A DNA stretch of 35,213 nucleotides. Origin: a bacterium (GTDB lineage Bacteria; ARS69). Shown in pieces: positions 1-11,338 of the stretch (its first letter is position 1; every line of letters begins with the position of its first letter). The notes under the pieces were generated by a model. It ran no database searches, was not told where the DNA came from, and saw nothing but the letters and a program-made list of their open reading frames with translations. The stretch is taken from NCBI GenBank assembly GCA_025774805.1, contig JALGZR010000030.1:1-35213 (forward strand), in the 5' to 3' direction. The translations under genes were made by a program, and so were the position numbers.

Positions 1-363
<363 letters not shown>

Positions 364-470
364 CTTCGCTCGATCCGGCGCTCGCGCGTCATCCGATTTC
401 GTCGCCTCGATTGTCGAGCCTGCCTCGACCCGCTCCGCTTCGGTCGGGGGCGGGACCCGAGGCGCACGGT

Positions 471-588
471 TCTCGGCGGCAATGGCGGAGGGGTCACACC
501 CGTACCCATTCCGAACACGGCAGTTAAGCCCTCCAGCGCCGATGGTACTGCTCGTGAGAGCGAGTGGGAGAGTAGGACGCCGCCGGGA
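471..588 (+). rRNA. rrf: 5S ribosomal RNA
   Basis: This is a 118-nt gene with the diagnostic internal block (GGGTCACACCCGTACCCATT, then CCGAACACGGCAGTTAAGC). The ends were chosen because 471-480 and 579-588 pair as helix I (TCTCGGCGGC with GCCGCCGGGA, one G-T pair). It lies about 107 nt after the 23S gene and directly before a strong terminator, as the last gene of the rRNA operon. Confidence 0.96.
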
Positions 589-596
589 TCCCCATC

Positions 597-625
597 GGGG
601 GGTGCGCATCGCGCATCCCCCTTTT
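597..625 (+). terminator. rRNA operon intrinsic terminator
   Basis: An 11-bp GC-rich stem (597-607 with 611-621, GGGGGGTGCGC / GCGCATCCCCC) closes on a 3-nt loop and is followed by TTTT at 622-625 and a pyrimidine-rich stretch. It starts 8 nt after the 5S gene. From here to 830 (about 205 bp) I see no gene; a promoter for the next gene presumably lies there but none is convincing. Confidence 0.9.
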
Positions 626-830
626 CTCTTCCGCCCTCCCGGGGTCGCGGCAAAGTCCGGTCGTCCCGGCTCCACGCCGAATCGATGCCGCCGCCGGCCC
701 GCCGTTCGGCACGATCGGCACGAGAGAGGAACGGGACGTTGCGCGCGAGATCCCTGGGAGTGGTTCTCCTCCATCCGTCCCCCGCGATGGGCGGCGCCGC
801 CGACCGGATCCCGTAGAGGCAAGCGCCCGC

Positions 831-3509
831 ATGTCCCGTCGCCGCGCCCCGCGTCTCCTTCTCCCGTTGCTCCTTCTCCTCAGCGGAGCCGCCGGGCTCT
901 CCTACGAAGTCGTCTGGGTGCGCTCCCTGACGAACGTGCTCGGCTCTTCCGCCGTCGCCGTCTCGACGATCCTCGCCGCGTTCATGGCCGGGATGGCGGC
1001 GGGAGCGCTGGTCTTGGGACGCCTGGCGGATCGCCTGAGACGGCCGCTGCTTCTCTATGCGCTCCTGGAGCTGGCTCTGGGGGCCTGCGCGCTGGTGCTT
1101 CCGCACTGGATCGGGACGGTCGGAGGACTCGACCACCTCCTGGGAGGAGGCGGAGGGAGGATCCCCTTTCTCTCCAAAGCCGTCTCCGCCGGTTTGATCC
1201 TCTTGGTGCCCACGTTCGCCATGGGCGGCACTCTTCCCGCGATCGCGACCTTCATGGTTCGGGACCGCATCGGAGGCGGGGCCTACTTTACGGTGCTCTA
1301 CGGAGTCCATGTCTTCGGGGCCGCCGCGGGGGCCCTCGTCGCCAGCTTCGTTCTGATTCCCGCGTTCGGGTTGTCGGGCACCAGCGCGGTCGGCGCGATC
1401 GCGAACTTCGCGGTGGCCGGGGTCGCCACCGCACTGGGCCTTCGCCGCCCGGACCCGGCGCCCGCTTCGGTGGACGATGACGGCCTCGAAGCCCCGCCGG
1501 ATGCCGCTCCGGTCGACGGAGAGGAGGAGCCCCGAGGTCGGGACCGAGGGATGGGACTGGCGACGGCTTACCTCTCGGGTTTCGTCCTCCTCGGTTGCGA
1601 AGTGGTTTACGTCCGCACGCTCGTGCTCGCGTTGATCGCGAAGGTTCACTCCTTCGCCCTCATGCTCGCGGTCTTCCTCGTGGGTCTCTCCCTGGGGAGC
1701 TTGCTCGCCGGCCGCCTGCCGGCCCGGAGGGTACGCGAGCCCCGGACGCTCGGCCTGATCCTCCTCGCCGGGGCGGCAGGATTGCTTGTCTCCCGCGACG
1801 TGCCGATTCGCTGGTCAGTGCCCCTCCTCCTGTCGGCCCACGGAGGCGTGCCGGGGTTCGGCGGGGAGCCGCCGGGGGCCGCCGCCCGGGTTCTGCTCGG
1901 TTGGCTCGTGAACGCGGAGTCGGGGGTCCAGCCCGGAGAGTACGTCGTCGTGGCGCTGGTCCTCTCCCTGTTGTGCCTGCTGCCCTTCACGGTGCCGCTC
2001 GGGATGGTCCTTCCGCTGATCTTGCGGCGTCTCGCCTTCGCCCCCGGACGAACGGGGAGGAGGACCGGCGACGTGATCTTCTGGAACACTCTGGGAACGG
2101 TGACGGGCCCGCTGGTCGCTCCCTACCTCCTCGTTCCGACGTTCTCCCTTCTCGGGACGCTCTGGGTCTTCGCCGGGATCACCGGTCTCGGAGGTGCGGC
2201 CTGGTTCCTGGTCTCCGGCCGGCGCGGTTCCCGGCGAAAAGGGTTGGCCGCCGGAATCGCCGTCGTCGCGGTGGTCGCCCTCCTGGCGGCGGTGAATCCC
2301 CGCTTCGACGGTTCCCCGGAGCTCGACTCGGCGAGAATCTGTCTTCCGCGAATCTTCGGCCGGGAGAGAGCCACGGAGGTTCTGTTCCACCGGGAAGGCG
2401 CCACCGGCACGGTCACGGTGGTGGAGCTCCCCGCCGGACTGCGCACCATTCGCCTGGACGGCTTCGAGGCGGCCGGCACTCTGGACCAGACGAACGAGGG
2501 CTATCACTACATGAAGCTGATGGCCCACCTTCCGGCTCTCCTCCACGGTCCGGAAGATGTGGAACGAGCGCTCGTGATCTGCACCGGCACGGGCGGAACC
2601 GCCGGGGCGATGAGCCTGCACGTCCGGGAGCGGGTCGAGCTCGTCGACATCCACCCGGAAGTCCTCGACTGCCTCGGCTGGTTCGGGAACTGGAACCGCT
2701 GGATCGGAGAGAACCCGAGGTGCCTCCAGATCGCGGACGACGGGCGGGCGGTCCTTCGCCAACGGCGCAACCACTATGACGTGATCACTCTCGAGCCCAT
2801 GCCACCCCAGTTCGCGGGAATGACGCAGCTCTACTCCCGCGAGTTCTACGAGAGCTGCCTCACGGCCCTTCGCCCCGGAGGCGTGGTCTGCCAGTGGCTT
2901 CCCTTGCACTGCGTGACGCGCGACCAGGCGCTGTCGATGACCCGGGCGATGGCCGAGGTGTTCCGGACCGTTCAGGTCTGGCGAGTCGGCACCACGGGAA
3001 TCCTGGTGGGCACGATGCGGGAGGAGCTTCCGCTGGATCGCGACAAGCTCCTCGCGCTGGACGAGGATCACCCCGCCCGCGAGGATCTGATCGCGGCGGG
3101 ACTCGCCACGATCACGGCGCTCGCCGAATGCTTCGTCTGTGATGCGTCCCGACTCGAAGAGACGTATTCGACCTGTCGTCCGGTTCGGGACGACGATCCC
3201 TTCCTCGAGTACGAGACGATCGGTTACGGCCTGAAGTTGCCCTCCCCCCGGCAGATGGCAGACCGCTGGGATCCCTTCTACGCCGCCGGTCTGACGAGCC
3301 GCCTTCCGCTGGCGGGATTCGAGGCTCCGGAAGGGAAACGGCTCACGACCTCCTGGAGGGTCTCTTCCCTCGCGCGCTACGCCAAGGACATGGAGTCTCG
3401 CGAGCAGTACGAGAGAGCCCGCGATCTCCTGCGCACGCAGCTTCGTGGAGATCCCGCCCTGGAGGCCCCCCTGCGCGAACGCCTGCCGGAGCTGTTCCCC
3501 ATTCTCTAG
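831..3509 (+). CDS. Multispanning membrane protein fused to a spermidine-synthase-like domain
   Basis: An 892-aa protein. The N-terminal ~480 residues are hydrophobic transmembrane segments of the kind annotated as fused MFS/spermidine synthase (opening LSGAAGLSYEVVWVRSL, typical of that family). A charged linker at about 205-240 separates two membrane blocks. From about residue 500 a soluble Rossmann-type aminopropyltransferase-like domain follows, with a glycine motif GTGGTAGA near 585, an acidic residue ending the next strand (VELVDIHPE) and YDVITLEPMPP near 649-659. Classical spermidine synthases have a catalytic Asp in that last motif. Here the position reads Glu-Pro, so true polyamine synthesis is doubtful. 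The ATG start has only a weak AGAGG upstream. The stop codon TAG begins a short repeat-like sequence. Membrane location and substrate are inferred; substrate unknown. Confidence 0.85.
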   Translation: MSRRRAPRLLLPLLLLLSGAAGLSYEVVWVRSLTNVLGSSAVAVSTILAAFMAGMAAGALVLGRLADRLRRPLLLYALLELALGACALVLPHWIGTVGGLDHLLGGGGGRIPFLSKAVSAGLILLVPTFAMGGTLPAIATFMVRDRIGGGAYFTVLYGVHVFGAAAGALVASFVLIPAFGLSGTSAVGAIANFAVAGVATALGLRRPDPAPASVDDDGLEAPPDAAPVDGEEEPRGRDRGMGLATAYLSGFVLLGCEVVYVRTLVLALIAKVHSFALMLAVFLVGLSLGSLLAGRLPARRVREPRTLGLILLAGAAGLLVSRDVPIRWSVPLLLSAHGGVPGFGGEPPGAAARVLLGWLVNAESGVQPGEYVVVALVLSLLCLLPFTVPLGMVLPLILRRLAFAPGRTGRRTGDVIFWNTLGTVTGPLVAPYLLVPTFSLLGTLWVFAGITGLGGAAWFLVSGRRGSRRKGLAAGIAVVAVVALLAAVNPRFDGSPELDSARICLPRIFGRERATEVLFHREGATGTVTVVELPAGLRTIRLDGFEAAGTLDQTNEGYHYMKLMAHLPALLHGPEDVERALVICTGTGGTAGAMSLHVRERVELVDIHPEVLDCLGWFGNWNRWIGENPRCLQIADDGRAVLRQRRNHYDVITLEPMPPQFAGMTQLYSREFYESCLTALRPGGVVCQWLPLHCVTRDQALSMTRAMAEVFRTVQVWRVGTTGILVGTMREELPLDRDKLLALDEDHPAREDLIAAGLATITALAECFVCDASRLEETYSTCRPVRDDDPFLEYETIGYGLKLPSPRQMADRWDPFYAAGLTSRLPLAGFEAPEGKRLTTSWRVSSLARYAKDMESREQYERARDLLRTQLRGDPALEAPLRERLPELFPIL

Positions 3510-3524
3510 CCCGCATTTCGCACC
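3507..3524 (+). repeat. Short repeat-like sequence starting at a stop codon (copy 1)
   Basis: TAGCCCGCATTTCGCACC matches 15214-15231 at 15 of 18 positions. In both places the first three bases are the TAG stop of the upstream gene. No inverted partner is visible nearby, so this would be a solo end or a short intergenic motif. With only two good copies in the window, dispersal across the genome is inference. Confidence 0.45.
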
Positions 3525-3535
3525 GGGGAGACGAG

Positions 3536-3571
3536 CCCGTCCGCACCGGGAGTCACCGGATCGCGGACGGG
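3536..3571 (+). terminator. Hairpin after the membrane/spermidine-synthase-like gene
   Basis: A perfect 9-bp stem, CCCGTCCGC (3536-3544) with GCGGACGGG (3563-3571), and an 18-nt loop, 27 bp after the stop codon. There is no T-run, so it may be a weak or factor-assisted terminator or only an mRNA-stabilising hairpin. The remaining bases to the promoter at 3678 are GC-rich without a gene. Confidence 0.5.
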
Positions 3572-3677
3572 AAGGAGGGCGTCAGGCCCGGCCGAGAGGC
3601 CCGCGCCCCGCCGCGACCCCCGCCCGGTGAACGGGTCGGGAGGGCGGCGGGCGGCCGGGCGGCAACCTAGGGTCCCG

Positions 3678-3707
3678 TTGACGTCCCCCCCGGCCGGGAC
3701 GTATGCT
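3678..3707 (+). promoter_or_regulatory. Sigma70-type promoter for the EF-G-like gene
   Basis: TTGACG (3678-3683), an 18-bp spacer and TATGCT (3702-3707). Transcription should start near 3714, giving a leader of about 50 nt before the GTG at 3764, with AGGAGG at 3751-3756. Confidence 0.7.
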
Positions 3708-3763
3708 CGGGTGCCTTTGAACCGGGAAATGCGTGGAAACGGCCGTCCTCAGGAGGGTACGCG

Positions 3764-5842
3764 GTGAAGCAGTACGACCCGAACGATCATCGAAACGTCG
3801 CGCTCATCGGGCACGGCGGGTCGGGCAAGACTTCGCTGGCCGAAGCTCTGCTGTTTCGCGCGAAGGCGACCTCCCGACTCGGATCGGTCGCCGAGGGGAC
3901 CTCGGTCCTCGACTACCTGCCGGAGGAGCAGAGGCGGGGCAGTAGCGTGGCCCTCGCCATGGGCTCCTTCGAGCACGACGGGAAGAAGATCACGCTGATC
4001 GACACCCCCGGCTTTCCCGACTTCGAGGCGGAGGTGGCGGCCGGTCTCCACGCCGCGGGGACGGCTCTGCTCGTCGTCGCGGCCGACAGCGGCATGGAGG
4101 TGGGCAGCGAGCTCACCTGGAAGAGATGCCGTCGCATGGGAGTCCCCGCCGCGATCGTCATCAACGGAATGGACAAGGAGCAGGCGAATCCGGAGACGGC
4201 CCTCGCCTCGATCCGGGAGAAGATCGGGAAGAAGGCCGTTCCTCTCCAGATCCCCCTCGGTGCGGGCGCCGGATTCACCGGGGTCGTGGACATTCTCCAC
4301 AACCGGTCTACGACGTTCAAGAAGGACGGGAGCGGCGAGAAGGGCCCGATCCCGGAAGAGCATCGGGCGGCGGTCGACGAGGCCCGCGCGAGCCTGATGG
4401 AGAACGCGGCCGAGAGCAGTGAAGAGCTCATGAACAAGTACTTCGAGGAGGGGGAGCTCTCCCCGGAGGACCTGGTCGAGGGGATCCATCGCGGCGTCGC
4501 CCACGGCGATCTCTACCCCGTGTTCTACGCCTCGGCGGCGAACGTCCACGGCATGTCCCAGCTTCTCGACATGATCACCGACATCTTTCCCGGCACCGCT
4601 GACCTTCCGCCGATCCGGGGCACGCACCCCGAGTCGGAGCAGCCGGAGGAGCGCCCGGCGACCGTGGACGGGCCGCTGGCCGCCCACATCTTCAAGACCA
4701 CATCCGAGCAGCACGTCGGCGAGATCTTCTACATCAAGGTCTACTCGGGAGTGCTGCGCGCCGGGGAGGAGGTCTTCAACGCCCATCGGGACCGGAGCGA
4801 AAAGCTCTCGCAGCTCTTCCAGGTTGTCGGGAAGAACCGCAAGGAAGTCGAGGCGCTCACCGCGGGAGACGTCGGGATCGCCGTGAAACTCCGGAACAGC
4901 GGCACGAACGACACGTTGTGCGAGCGGAGCGCCCCGGTTCAGTTGGACCTGGTGGACTTCCCCCGCCCGGTCATCGACTACGCCGTGCACGCGGTCAACG
5001 CGGGCGACGAGGACAAGATGGGGACCGGCCTCTCCCGGCTGGCGCAGGAGGACCCCACGTTCCAGTACCGGCACGACGAGGAGACCCGGCAGACGCTAGT
5101 CTCGGGCATGGGCGACACGCACCTCGACATGATGGTGGCCCGACTCAAGGAGCGCTTCGGCGTCGAGGTGAAGCTCGCCCCCCCGCGCGTCCCGTTCCGG
5201 GAGACCATCCGGGGCAAGGCCGACGTCCAGGGCCGCCACAAGAAGCAGACCGGCGGAAGAGGTCAATTCGGCGACGTCTTCATCCAGATGGCACCCACTG
5301 CGGAGGGTGAGGGTTTCACCTTCACGAACAAGATCGTCGGCGGGGCCATTCCCGGGCGGTTCATCCCCGCCGTCGAGAAGGGGATCCAGGAGTCCGCGGC
5401 GCAGGGGGTGATCGCCGGCTATCCGATGGTGGACTTCCAGGTGACGCTCTACGACGGGAGCTTCCACACCGTCGACTCCTCGGAGGCGGCGTTCAAGGTG
5501 GCCGGCTCCATCGCCTTCAAGAAGGGCGTCCTGGAGGCGCAGCCGACGATCCTGGAGCCTCTGATCAACGTGAAGATCACGGTTCCCAAGGACTACATGG
5601 GGGACGTGATGGGCGACCTCTCCTCGCGTCGCGGCAAGATCCTCGGCATGGACGCGCAAGGGGACGACCAGGTGATCAACGCCCAGGTTCCCATGAGCGA
5701 GATGCTGCGCTACGCGATGGATCTCCGCTCGATGACGCAGGGGCGGGGGATCTTCGAGAAGAGCTTCTCCCACTACGAGGAGCTTCCGCGTGAGCTCCAG
5801 GAGAAGGTGATCGCCGAGTCCAAGGTCGCGGTCGGGGACTAG
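3764..5842 (+). CDS. Elongation factor G-like GTPase (EF-G-2 type)
   Basis: A 692-aa translational GTPase with full EF-G length and domain order: GTPase domain, beta-barrel domain II from about 300, domains III-V to the end. The P-loop is GHGGSGKT (16-23) and the G3 motif DTPGF (80-84). The G4 motif is NGMD (134-137). Canonical EF-G has AHIDAGKT, DxPGH and NKMD, so this copy lacks the catalytic switch-II histidine and the G4 lysine. The P-loop and the loss of His resemble the EF-G-2 class known from Thermus; the G4 change looks more individual. It is probably not the main translocase, because the usual rpsL-rpsG-fusA-tuf context is absent. The GTG start is preceded by AGGAGG at ideal spacing. 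It has its own promoter. A ribosome-associated role is inferred from family. Confidence 0.88.
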   Translation: MKQYDPNDHRNVALIGHGGSGKTSLAEALLFRAKATSRLGSVAEGTSVLDYLPEEQRRGSSVALAMGSFEHDGKKITLIDTPGFPDFEAEVAAGLHAAGTALLVVAADSGMEVGSELTWKRCRRMGVPAAIVINGMDKEQANPETALASIREKIGKKAVPLQIPLGAGAGFTGVVDILHNRSTTFKKDGSGEKGPIPEEHRAAVDEARASLMENAAESSEELMNKYFEEGELSPEDLVEGIHRGVAHGDLYPVFYASAANVHGMSQLLDMITDIFPGTADLPPIRGTHPESEQPEERPATVDGPLAAHIFKTTSEQHVGEIFYIKVYSGVLRAGEEVFNAHRDRSEKLSQLFQVVGKNRKEVEALTAGDVGIAVKLRNSGTNDTLCERSAPVQLDLVDFPRPVIDYAVHAVNAGDEDKMGTGLSRLAQEDPTFQYRHDEETRQTLVSGMGDTHLDMMVARLKERFGVEVKLAPPRVPFRETIRGKADVQGRHKKQTGGRGQFGDVFIQMAPTAEGEGFTFTNKIVGGAIPGRFIPAVEKGIQESAAQGVIAGYPMVDFQVTLYDGSFHTVDSSEAAFKVAGSIAFKKGVLEAQPTILEPLINVKITVPKDYMGDVMGDLSSRRGKILGMDAQGDDQVINAQVPMSEMLRYAMDLRSMTQGRGIFEKSFSHYEELPRELQEKVIAESKVAVGD

Positions 5843-5880
5843 GGCGGACGCGCTTCCCGCGCTCCGCGGAGAGCAGCGAT

Positions 5881-5897
5881 CGGAGGCACGACCTCCG
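5881..5897 (+). terminator. Small hairpin between the EF-G-like gene and yebC
   Basis: CGGAGG (5881-5886) pairs with CCTCCG (5892-5897) around a 5-nt loop, with no T-run. It may be a weak terminator or an RNA processing site in the 80-bp gap. No promoter is visible for yebC, so read-through is possible. Confidence 0.3.
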
Positions 5898-5922
5898 GCA
5901 AGAAGAGGGACGGCGGAAGCTC

Positions 5923-6672
5923 ATGTCCGGTCATTCCAAGTGGTCGACGATCCGGCGGCACAAGGCCGCGATCGACGCGAAGCGCGGGAAGATCTTCACC
6001 CGGCTCACGCGCGAGATCATCACCGCGGCCCGCGAGGGGGGTGGCGATCCTTCCGCCAACAGCCGCCTCCGCGCCGCGATCGCCGCGGCGAAGGCCGGCA
6101 ACATGCCGAACGCGAACATCGAGAAGGCGATCAAGCGGGGAACCGGGGAGATCGAGGGCGCGGCGTACGAAGAGGCGAGCTACGAGGGCTACGGGCCGGG
6201 AGGCGTGGCGCTGTTCATCGACACGCTCACCGACAACAAGAACCGGACGGTGAGCGAGGTCCGCCACATTCTGACGAAGTACGAGGGCTCCCTCGGCGAG
6301 GCGGGCTGCGTGGTCTGGATGTTCAGGCTCAAGGGCATCATCCTGATCCCGAGCGAGGGTCGGGACGAGGAAGAGGTCATGGATCTCGTCGTCGAGGTGG
6401 GCGGTGAGGACTTCGAGCGTCAGGACGACGTCTACGAGATCACGACGGGCGCCGCCGAGCTCTTCGCCGCCCGGGAGGCGCTCGAGGCCCGCGACATCCC
6501 GATCGTGAACGCAGAGATCCGACGGGTTCCCCAGAACACCGTGAGCGTCGAAGGTCGGAATGCGGAGAAGATGCTGAAGCTCATGGAGGCCCTGGAAGAC
6601 CAGGACGACGTGCAGCGGGTCTCGGCGAACTTCGACATCGCCGATGAGCTCATGCAGAAGATGGAGAGCTGA
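5923..6672 (+). CDS. yebC: YebC/PmpR family protein
   Basis: A 249-aa protein of standard family length with the signature N-terminus MSGHSKWSTIRRHKAAIDAKRGK, split here as MSGHSKWSTIRRHK then AAIDAKRGK. Further marks are NMPNANIEKAIKRGTGE and GPGGVALFIDTLTDNKNRT. Members of this family are described as transcriptional regulators and, more recently, as translation factors that relieve ribosome stalling at proline-rich stretches (bacterial YebC and mitochondrial TACO1). It immediately precedes ruvC (5-bp gap), the widespread yebC-ruvCAB arrangement. The ATG start has a modest GGAAG upstream. Cytoplasmic. Confidence 0.97.
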   Translation: MSGHSKWSTIRRHKAAIDAKRGKIFTRLTREIITAAREGGGDPSANSRLRAAIAAAKAGNMPNANIEKAIKRGTGEIEGAAYEEASYEGYGPGGVALFIDTLTDNKNRTVSEVRHILTKYEGSLGEAGCVVWMFRLKGIILIPSEGRDEEEVMDLVVEVGGEDFERQDDVYEITTGAAELFAAREALEARDIPIVNAEIRRVPQNTVSVEGRNAEKMLKLMEALEDQDDVQRVSANFDIADELMQKMES

Positions 6673-6677
6673 AGCGC

Positions 6678-7172
6678 GTGATCGTCCTCGGGGTCGATCC
6701 GAGCTCGGTCGCCACCGGCTGGGCGATCCTCGCGGGGGACTCGCGGCGGGCCCGGGCCGTCGACTTCGGAGTGCTCCGCCCCGCCACGCGCCTCGAGCTG
6801 CCGAAGCGTCTCGCCCACATCCACGACGGGTTGGTCGAGATCGTGACGGCTCACCGTCCCGAGATACTCGTCATCGAGTCGGCGTTCCTGCACCGGAACG
6901 TCAAGACCGCCTTCGCCCTCGGTCAGGTTCGCGGGGTCGTGCTGCTGGTCGCGGTCCGGGCCGGAATCCCGATCGCGGAGTACACCGCGCCGGAGATCAA
7001 ACGCGCGGCCGTCGGATACGGGGCCGCCGACAAGAAGCAGGTGGTGACCATGATGACCCGCATCCTGGGCCTGACGCGCGAGCCGTCGGACGACGAGGCC
7101 GACGCGCTGGCGACGGCGTGGTGTCACGTGACGCGGAACGTTCGCCCCGTCACCACGGGGGGAAAGCGATGA
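6678..7172 (+). CDS. ruvC: Crossover junction endodeoxyribonuclease RuvC
   Basis: A 164-aa Holliday-junction resolvase with an RNase-H fold. The four acidic catalytic positions are visible: D7 in GVDPSS, E67 in VIESAF, and D139/D142 in DDEADALA. These nearly coincide with E. coli D7, E66, D138 and D141. The start is GTG, with GAGAGC from the end of yebC serving as a weak ribosome site. The stop overlaps the ruvA start (ATGA at 7169-7172), indicating translational coupling. It acts with RuvAB in recombinational repair. Confidence 0.97.
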   Translation: MIVLGVDPSSVATGWAILAGDSRRARAVDFGVLRPATRLELPKRLAHIHDGLVEIVTAHRPEILVIESAFLHRNVKTAFALGQVRGVVLLVAVRAGIPIAEYTAPEIKRAAVGYGAADKKQVVTMMTRILGLTREPSDDEADALATAWCHVTRNVRPVTTGGKR

Positions 7173-7777
7173 TTCACCACGTGCGGGGCGTCGTCGTCGA
7201 GAAGTCCGCCGGTCGCGTCGTGATCGAGGTGGGCGGTCTGGGGCTCGAGGTGCTCGTGGGCGACGCGACCTGGAGAGGCGTGGGGGGCCCCGGGACCGAG
7301 GCTACCCTGAAGACGCACCTCGTGGTGCGGGACGACGGATGGACGCTCTTCGGCTTCGCCTCCGAGGAGGAGCGGGCCGTGTTCCGGCTGCTGCTCGGGG
7401 TGCAGGGGGTCGGTCCGCGGCTCGCGCTCGCCGTCCTCTCCGGCGTTCCCCTTCTCGAGCTGCGGCGGGCCGTCACGGAGGGTGACGTCGACACGATCAC
7501 CGCCACGCCCGGTGTCGGTCGAAAGACCGCGCGCCGACTCATCGTCGACCTCAAGGATCGGCTCGGCGACCTTCCCGGGGGGGAGGCGGATGTCACCTTC
7601 CTGGGCGGAGAGATCGCGGCTCGCGAGCGGGATGACGCCGTGGACGCCCTCATTGCCCTCGGATACCCTCGGATCGAGGCGCGGGAGGCCGTAAGGCGGG
7701 CCCGCGGAGAGGAGCCGCACGAGGGGGAGGACCTCCCGGTCGAGACGATCGTGAAGAGCGCGCTGCGCCGGCTCTGA
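7169..7777 (+). CDS. ruvA: Holliday junction DNA helicase subunit RuvA
   Basis: 202 aa, the usual length. An N-terminal OB-fold (MIHHVRGVVVEK...) is followed by two helix-hairpin-helix motifs, GVQGVGPRLALAVLS (about 74-88) and ATPGVGRKTARRLIVDL (about 111-127). A C-terminal domain III (ALIALGYPRIEAREAV) contacts RuvB. RuvA tetramers bind the four-way junction and load RuvB. The start overlaps the end of ruvC. An open frame continues upstream in this frame but is only ruvC shadow; the start follows homology. Confidence 0.97.
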   Translation: MIHHVRGVVVEKSAGRVVIEVGGLGLEVLVGDATWRGVGGPGTEATLKTHLVVRDDGWTLFGFASEEERAVFRLLLGVQGVGPRLALAVLSGVPLLELRRAVTEGDVDTITATPGVGRKTARRLIVDLKDRLGDLPGGEADVTFLGGEIAARERDDAVDALIALGYPRIEAREAVRRARGEEPHEGEDLPVETIVKSALRRL

Positions 7778-7807
7778 CCCGAGACACCGAAGAGACACGA
7801 GACTGCG

Positions 7808-8881
7808 ATGAACGAAGCGCCACGCCAATCCGATCCGGGAGCCGGGCCGGGCGAGAGCGACTGGGACCGCGGTCTGCGACCGACCCGCCTCGACGAGTTC
7901 GTCGGGCAGCCGCACCTGCAGGAGCAGCTCCGGATCTTCCTCGAAGCGGCCCGCGCGCGATCCGAGCCCCTCGAGCACGTGCTCCTCGTCGGTCCCCCCG
8001 GACTCGGCAAGACCACGCTGGCCGGGATCCTCGCGCGGGAGATGGGCACCGAAGCGCGGATCACTTCCGGTCCCGTCATCGAGCGCGCGGGGGATCTCGC
8101 GGGGATCCTCACGAATCTCGAAGATGGGGAAGTCCTCTTCATCGACGAAGTCCACCGCCTGCACCGGAACGTGGAGGAGTACCTCTATCCGGCGATGGAG
8201 GACTTCCGTCTCGATATCGTGCTCGACAAGGGACCGGGGGCGCGGTCCATCCGTCTGCATCTGACGCACTTCACGCTGATCGGCGCCACCACGCGCGCCG
8301 GTATGCTCACGAGCCCGCTCCGGTCCCGCTTCGGTTTCGTTGCCCGGCTCGATTTCTACTCCGAGGAGGACCTCGGCCGGATTCTCCACCGGTCCGCCTC
8401 GATCCTGGAGGCGCGGCTCTCGGCCGGGGGCGCCGAGGAGATCGCACGACGAGCCCGCGGCACGCCCCGGATCGCGAACCGCCTCCTGCGGCGCGTGCGG
8501 GACTACGCCGAGGTGCGGGCGAACGGGGAGATCGATCGCCGCGTCGCCTCCGACGCGCTCGACCTCCTCGCCGTCGACCATCGAGGGCTCGACGAGATGG
8601 ATCTGCGTCTTCTGCGCACGGTGCTGACGAAGTTCGGCGGCGGGCCGGTCGGGCTGAACACGATCGCCGCCGCGGTCGGGGAGGAGGCGGAGACGATCGA
8701 GGAGATCTACGAGCCCTATCTCGTGAAGGAGGGCTACCTGGAGCGGACGCCCCGCGGACGGGTCAGCACGGAGCGGGCGGCGGAGCACCTCGGGGTCCCG
8801 TTCGTCCCCCCGCCCGGCCGCTCCGCCGTCGAGACGTCGGGCTCATCCCCGGGACCGCTCTTCGAAAGGGAATCCCCCTGA
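7808..8881 (+). CDS. ruvB: Holliday junction DNA helicase subunit RuvB
   Basis: A 357-aa AAA+ ATPase driving branch migration with RuvA. The Walker A GPPGLGKT is at 62-69 and the Walker B IDEVH at 112-116. The sensor 1 region is LIGATTRAG, and the arginine-finger region SPLRSRFG follows at about 175-182. The winged-helix C-terminal domain carries the characteristic [21 protein letters not shown] and RTPRGR. It lies 30 bp after ruvA. The tail after about residue 335 ([15 protein letters not shown]...) is a variable extension. Confidence 0.97.
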   Translation: MNEAPRQSDPGAGPGESDWDRGLRPTRLDEFVGQPHLQEQLRIFLEAARARSEPLEHVLLVGPPGLGKTTLAGILAREMGTEARITSGPVIERAGDLAGILTNLEDGEVLFIDEVHRLHRNVEEYLYPAMEDFRLDIVLDKGPGARSIRLHLTHFTLIGATTRAGMLTSPLRSRFGFVARLDFYSEEDLGRILHRSASILEARLSAGGAEEIARRARGTPRIANRLLRRVRDYAEVRANGEIDRRVASDALDLLAVDHRGLDEMDLRLLRTVLTKFGGGPVGLNTIAAAVGEEAETIEEIYEPYLVKEGYLERTPRGRVSTERAAEHLGVPFVPPPGRSAVETSGSSPGPLFERESP

Positions 8882-8898
8882 ACGCAGGACGTCTGCTC

Positions 8899-9095
8899 AT
8901 GCTCGGGGGCCTCGCGATCTTCGTCTTCGGGGCCCTCCTCACCTGGGGGCCGAGCCTACCGGGGGTCGGCCTCCTGGGACGCCTTCCCGGTGACATTCGG
9001 ATCGAGCGCCCCGGTTTCCGTTTTCACTTTCCGATCACGAGCTCGGTGGTGGTCTCCGTGGTGCTGACGATCGTGCTGAACTGGCTCGCGAAGAA

Positions 9096-9099
<4 letters not shown>
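8899..9099 (+). CDS. DUF2905-type small membrane protein
   Basis: 66 aa from the ATG. Two hydrophobic helices flank the loop LGRLPGDIRIERPGFRFHFP, which is the hallmark of the DUF2905 family of short inner-membrane proteins, commonly found beside ruvB or queA. Function is unknown. The first in-frame ATG gives a short N-terminus. In-frame codons upstream read N-A-G-R-L-L, like the family start, and a CTG at 8878 overlaps the ruvB stop (CTGA) with GAAAGGG just before it. Translation may therefore begin at 8878 with CTG. The stop overlaps the queA GTG (GTGA). Confidence 0.85.

Positions 9100-11337
<2,238 letters not shown>

Positions 11338-11338
<1 letters not shown>

Noticed and set aside
831-3509. 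Annotation as a genuine spermidine synthase (speE).
   Set aside because: The catalytic Asp motif is replaced by Leu-Glu-Pro-Met and most of the N-terminal half is transmembrane.
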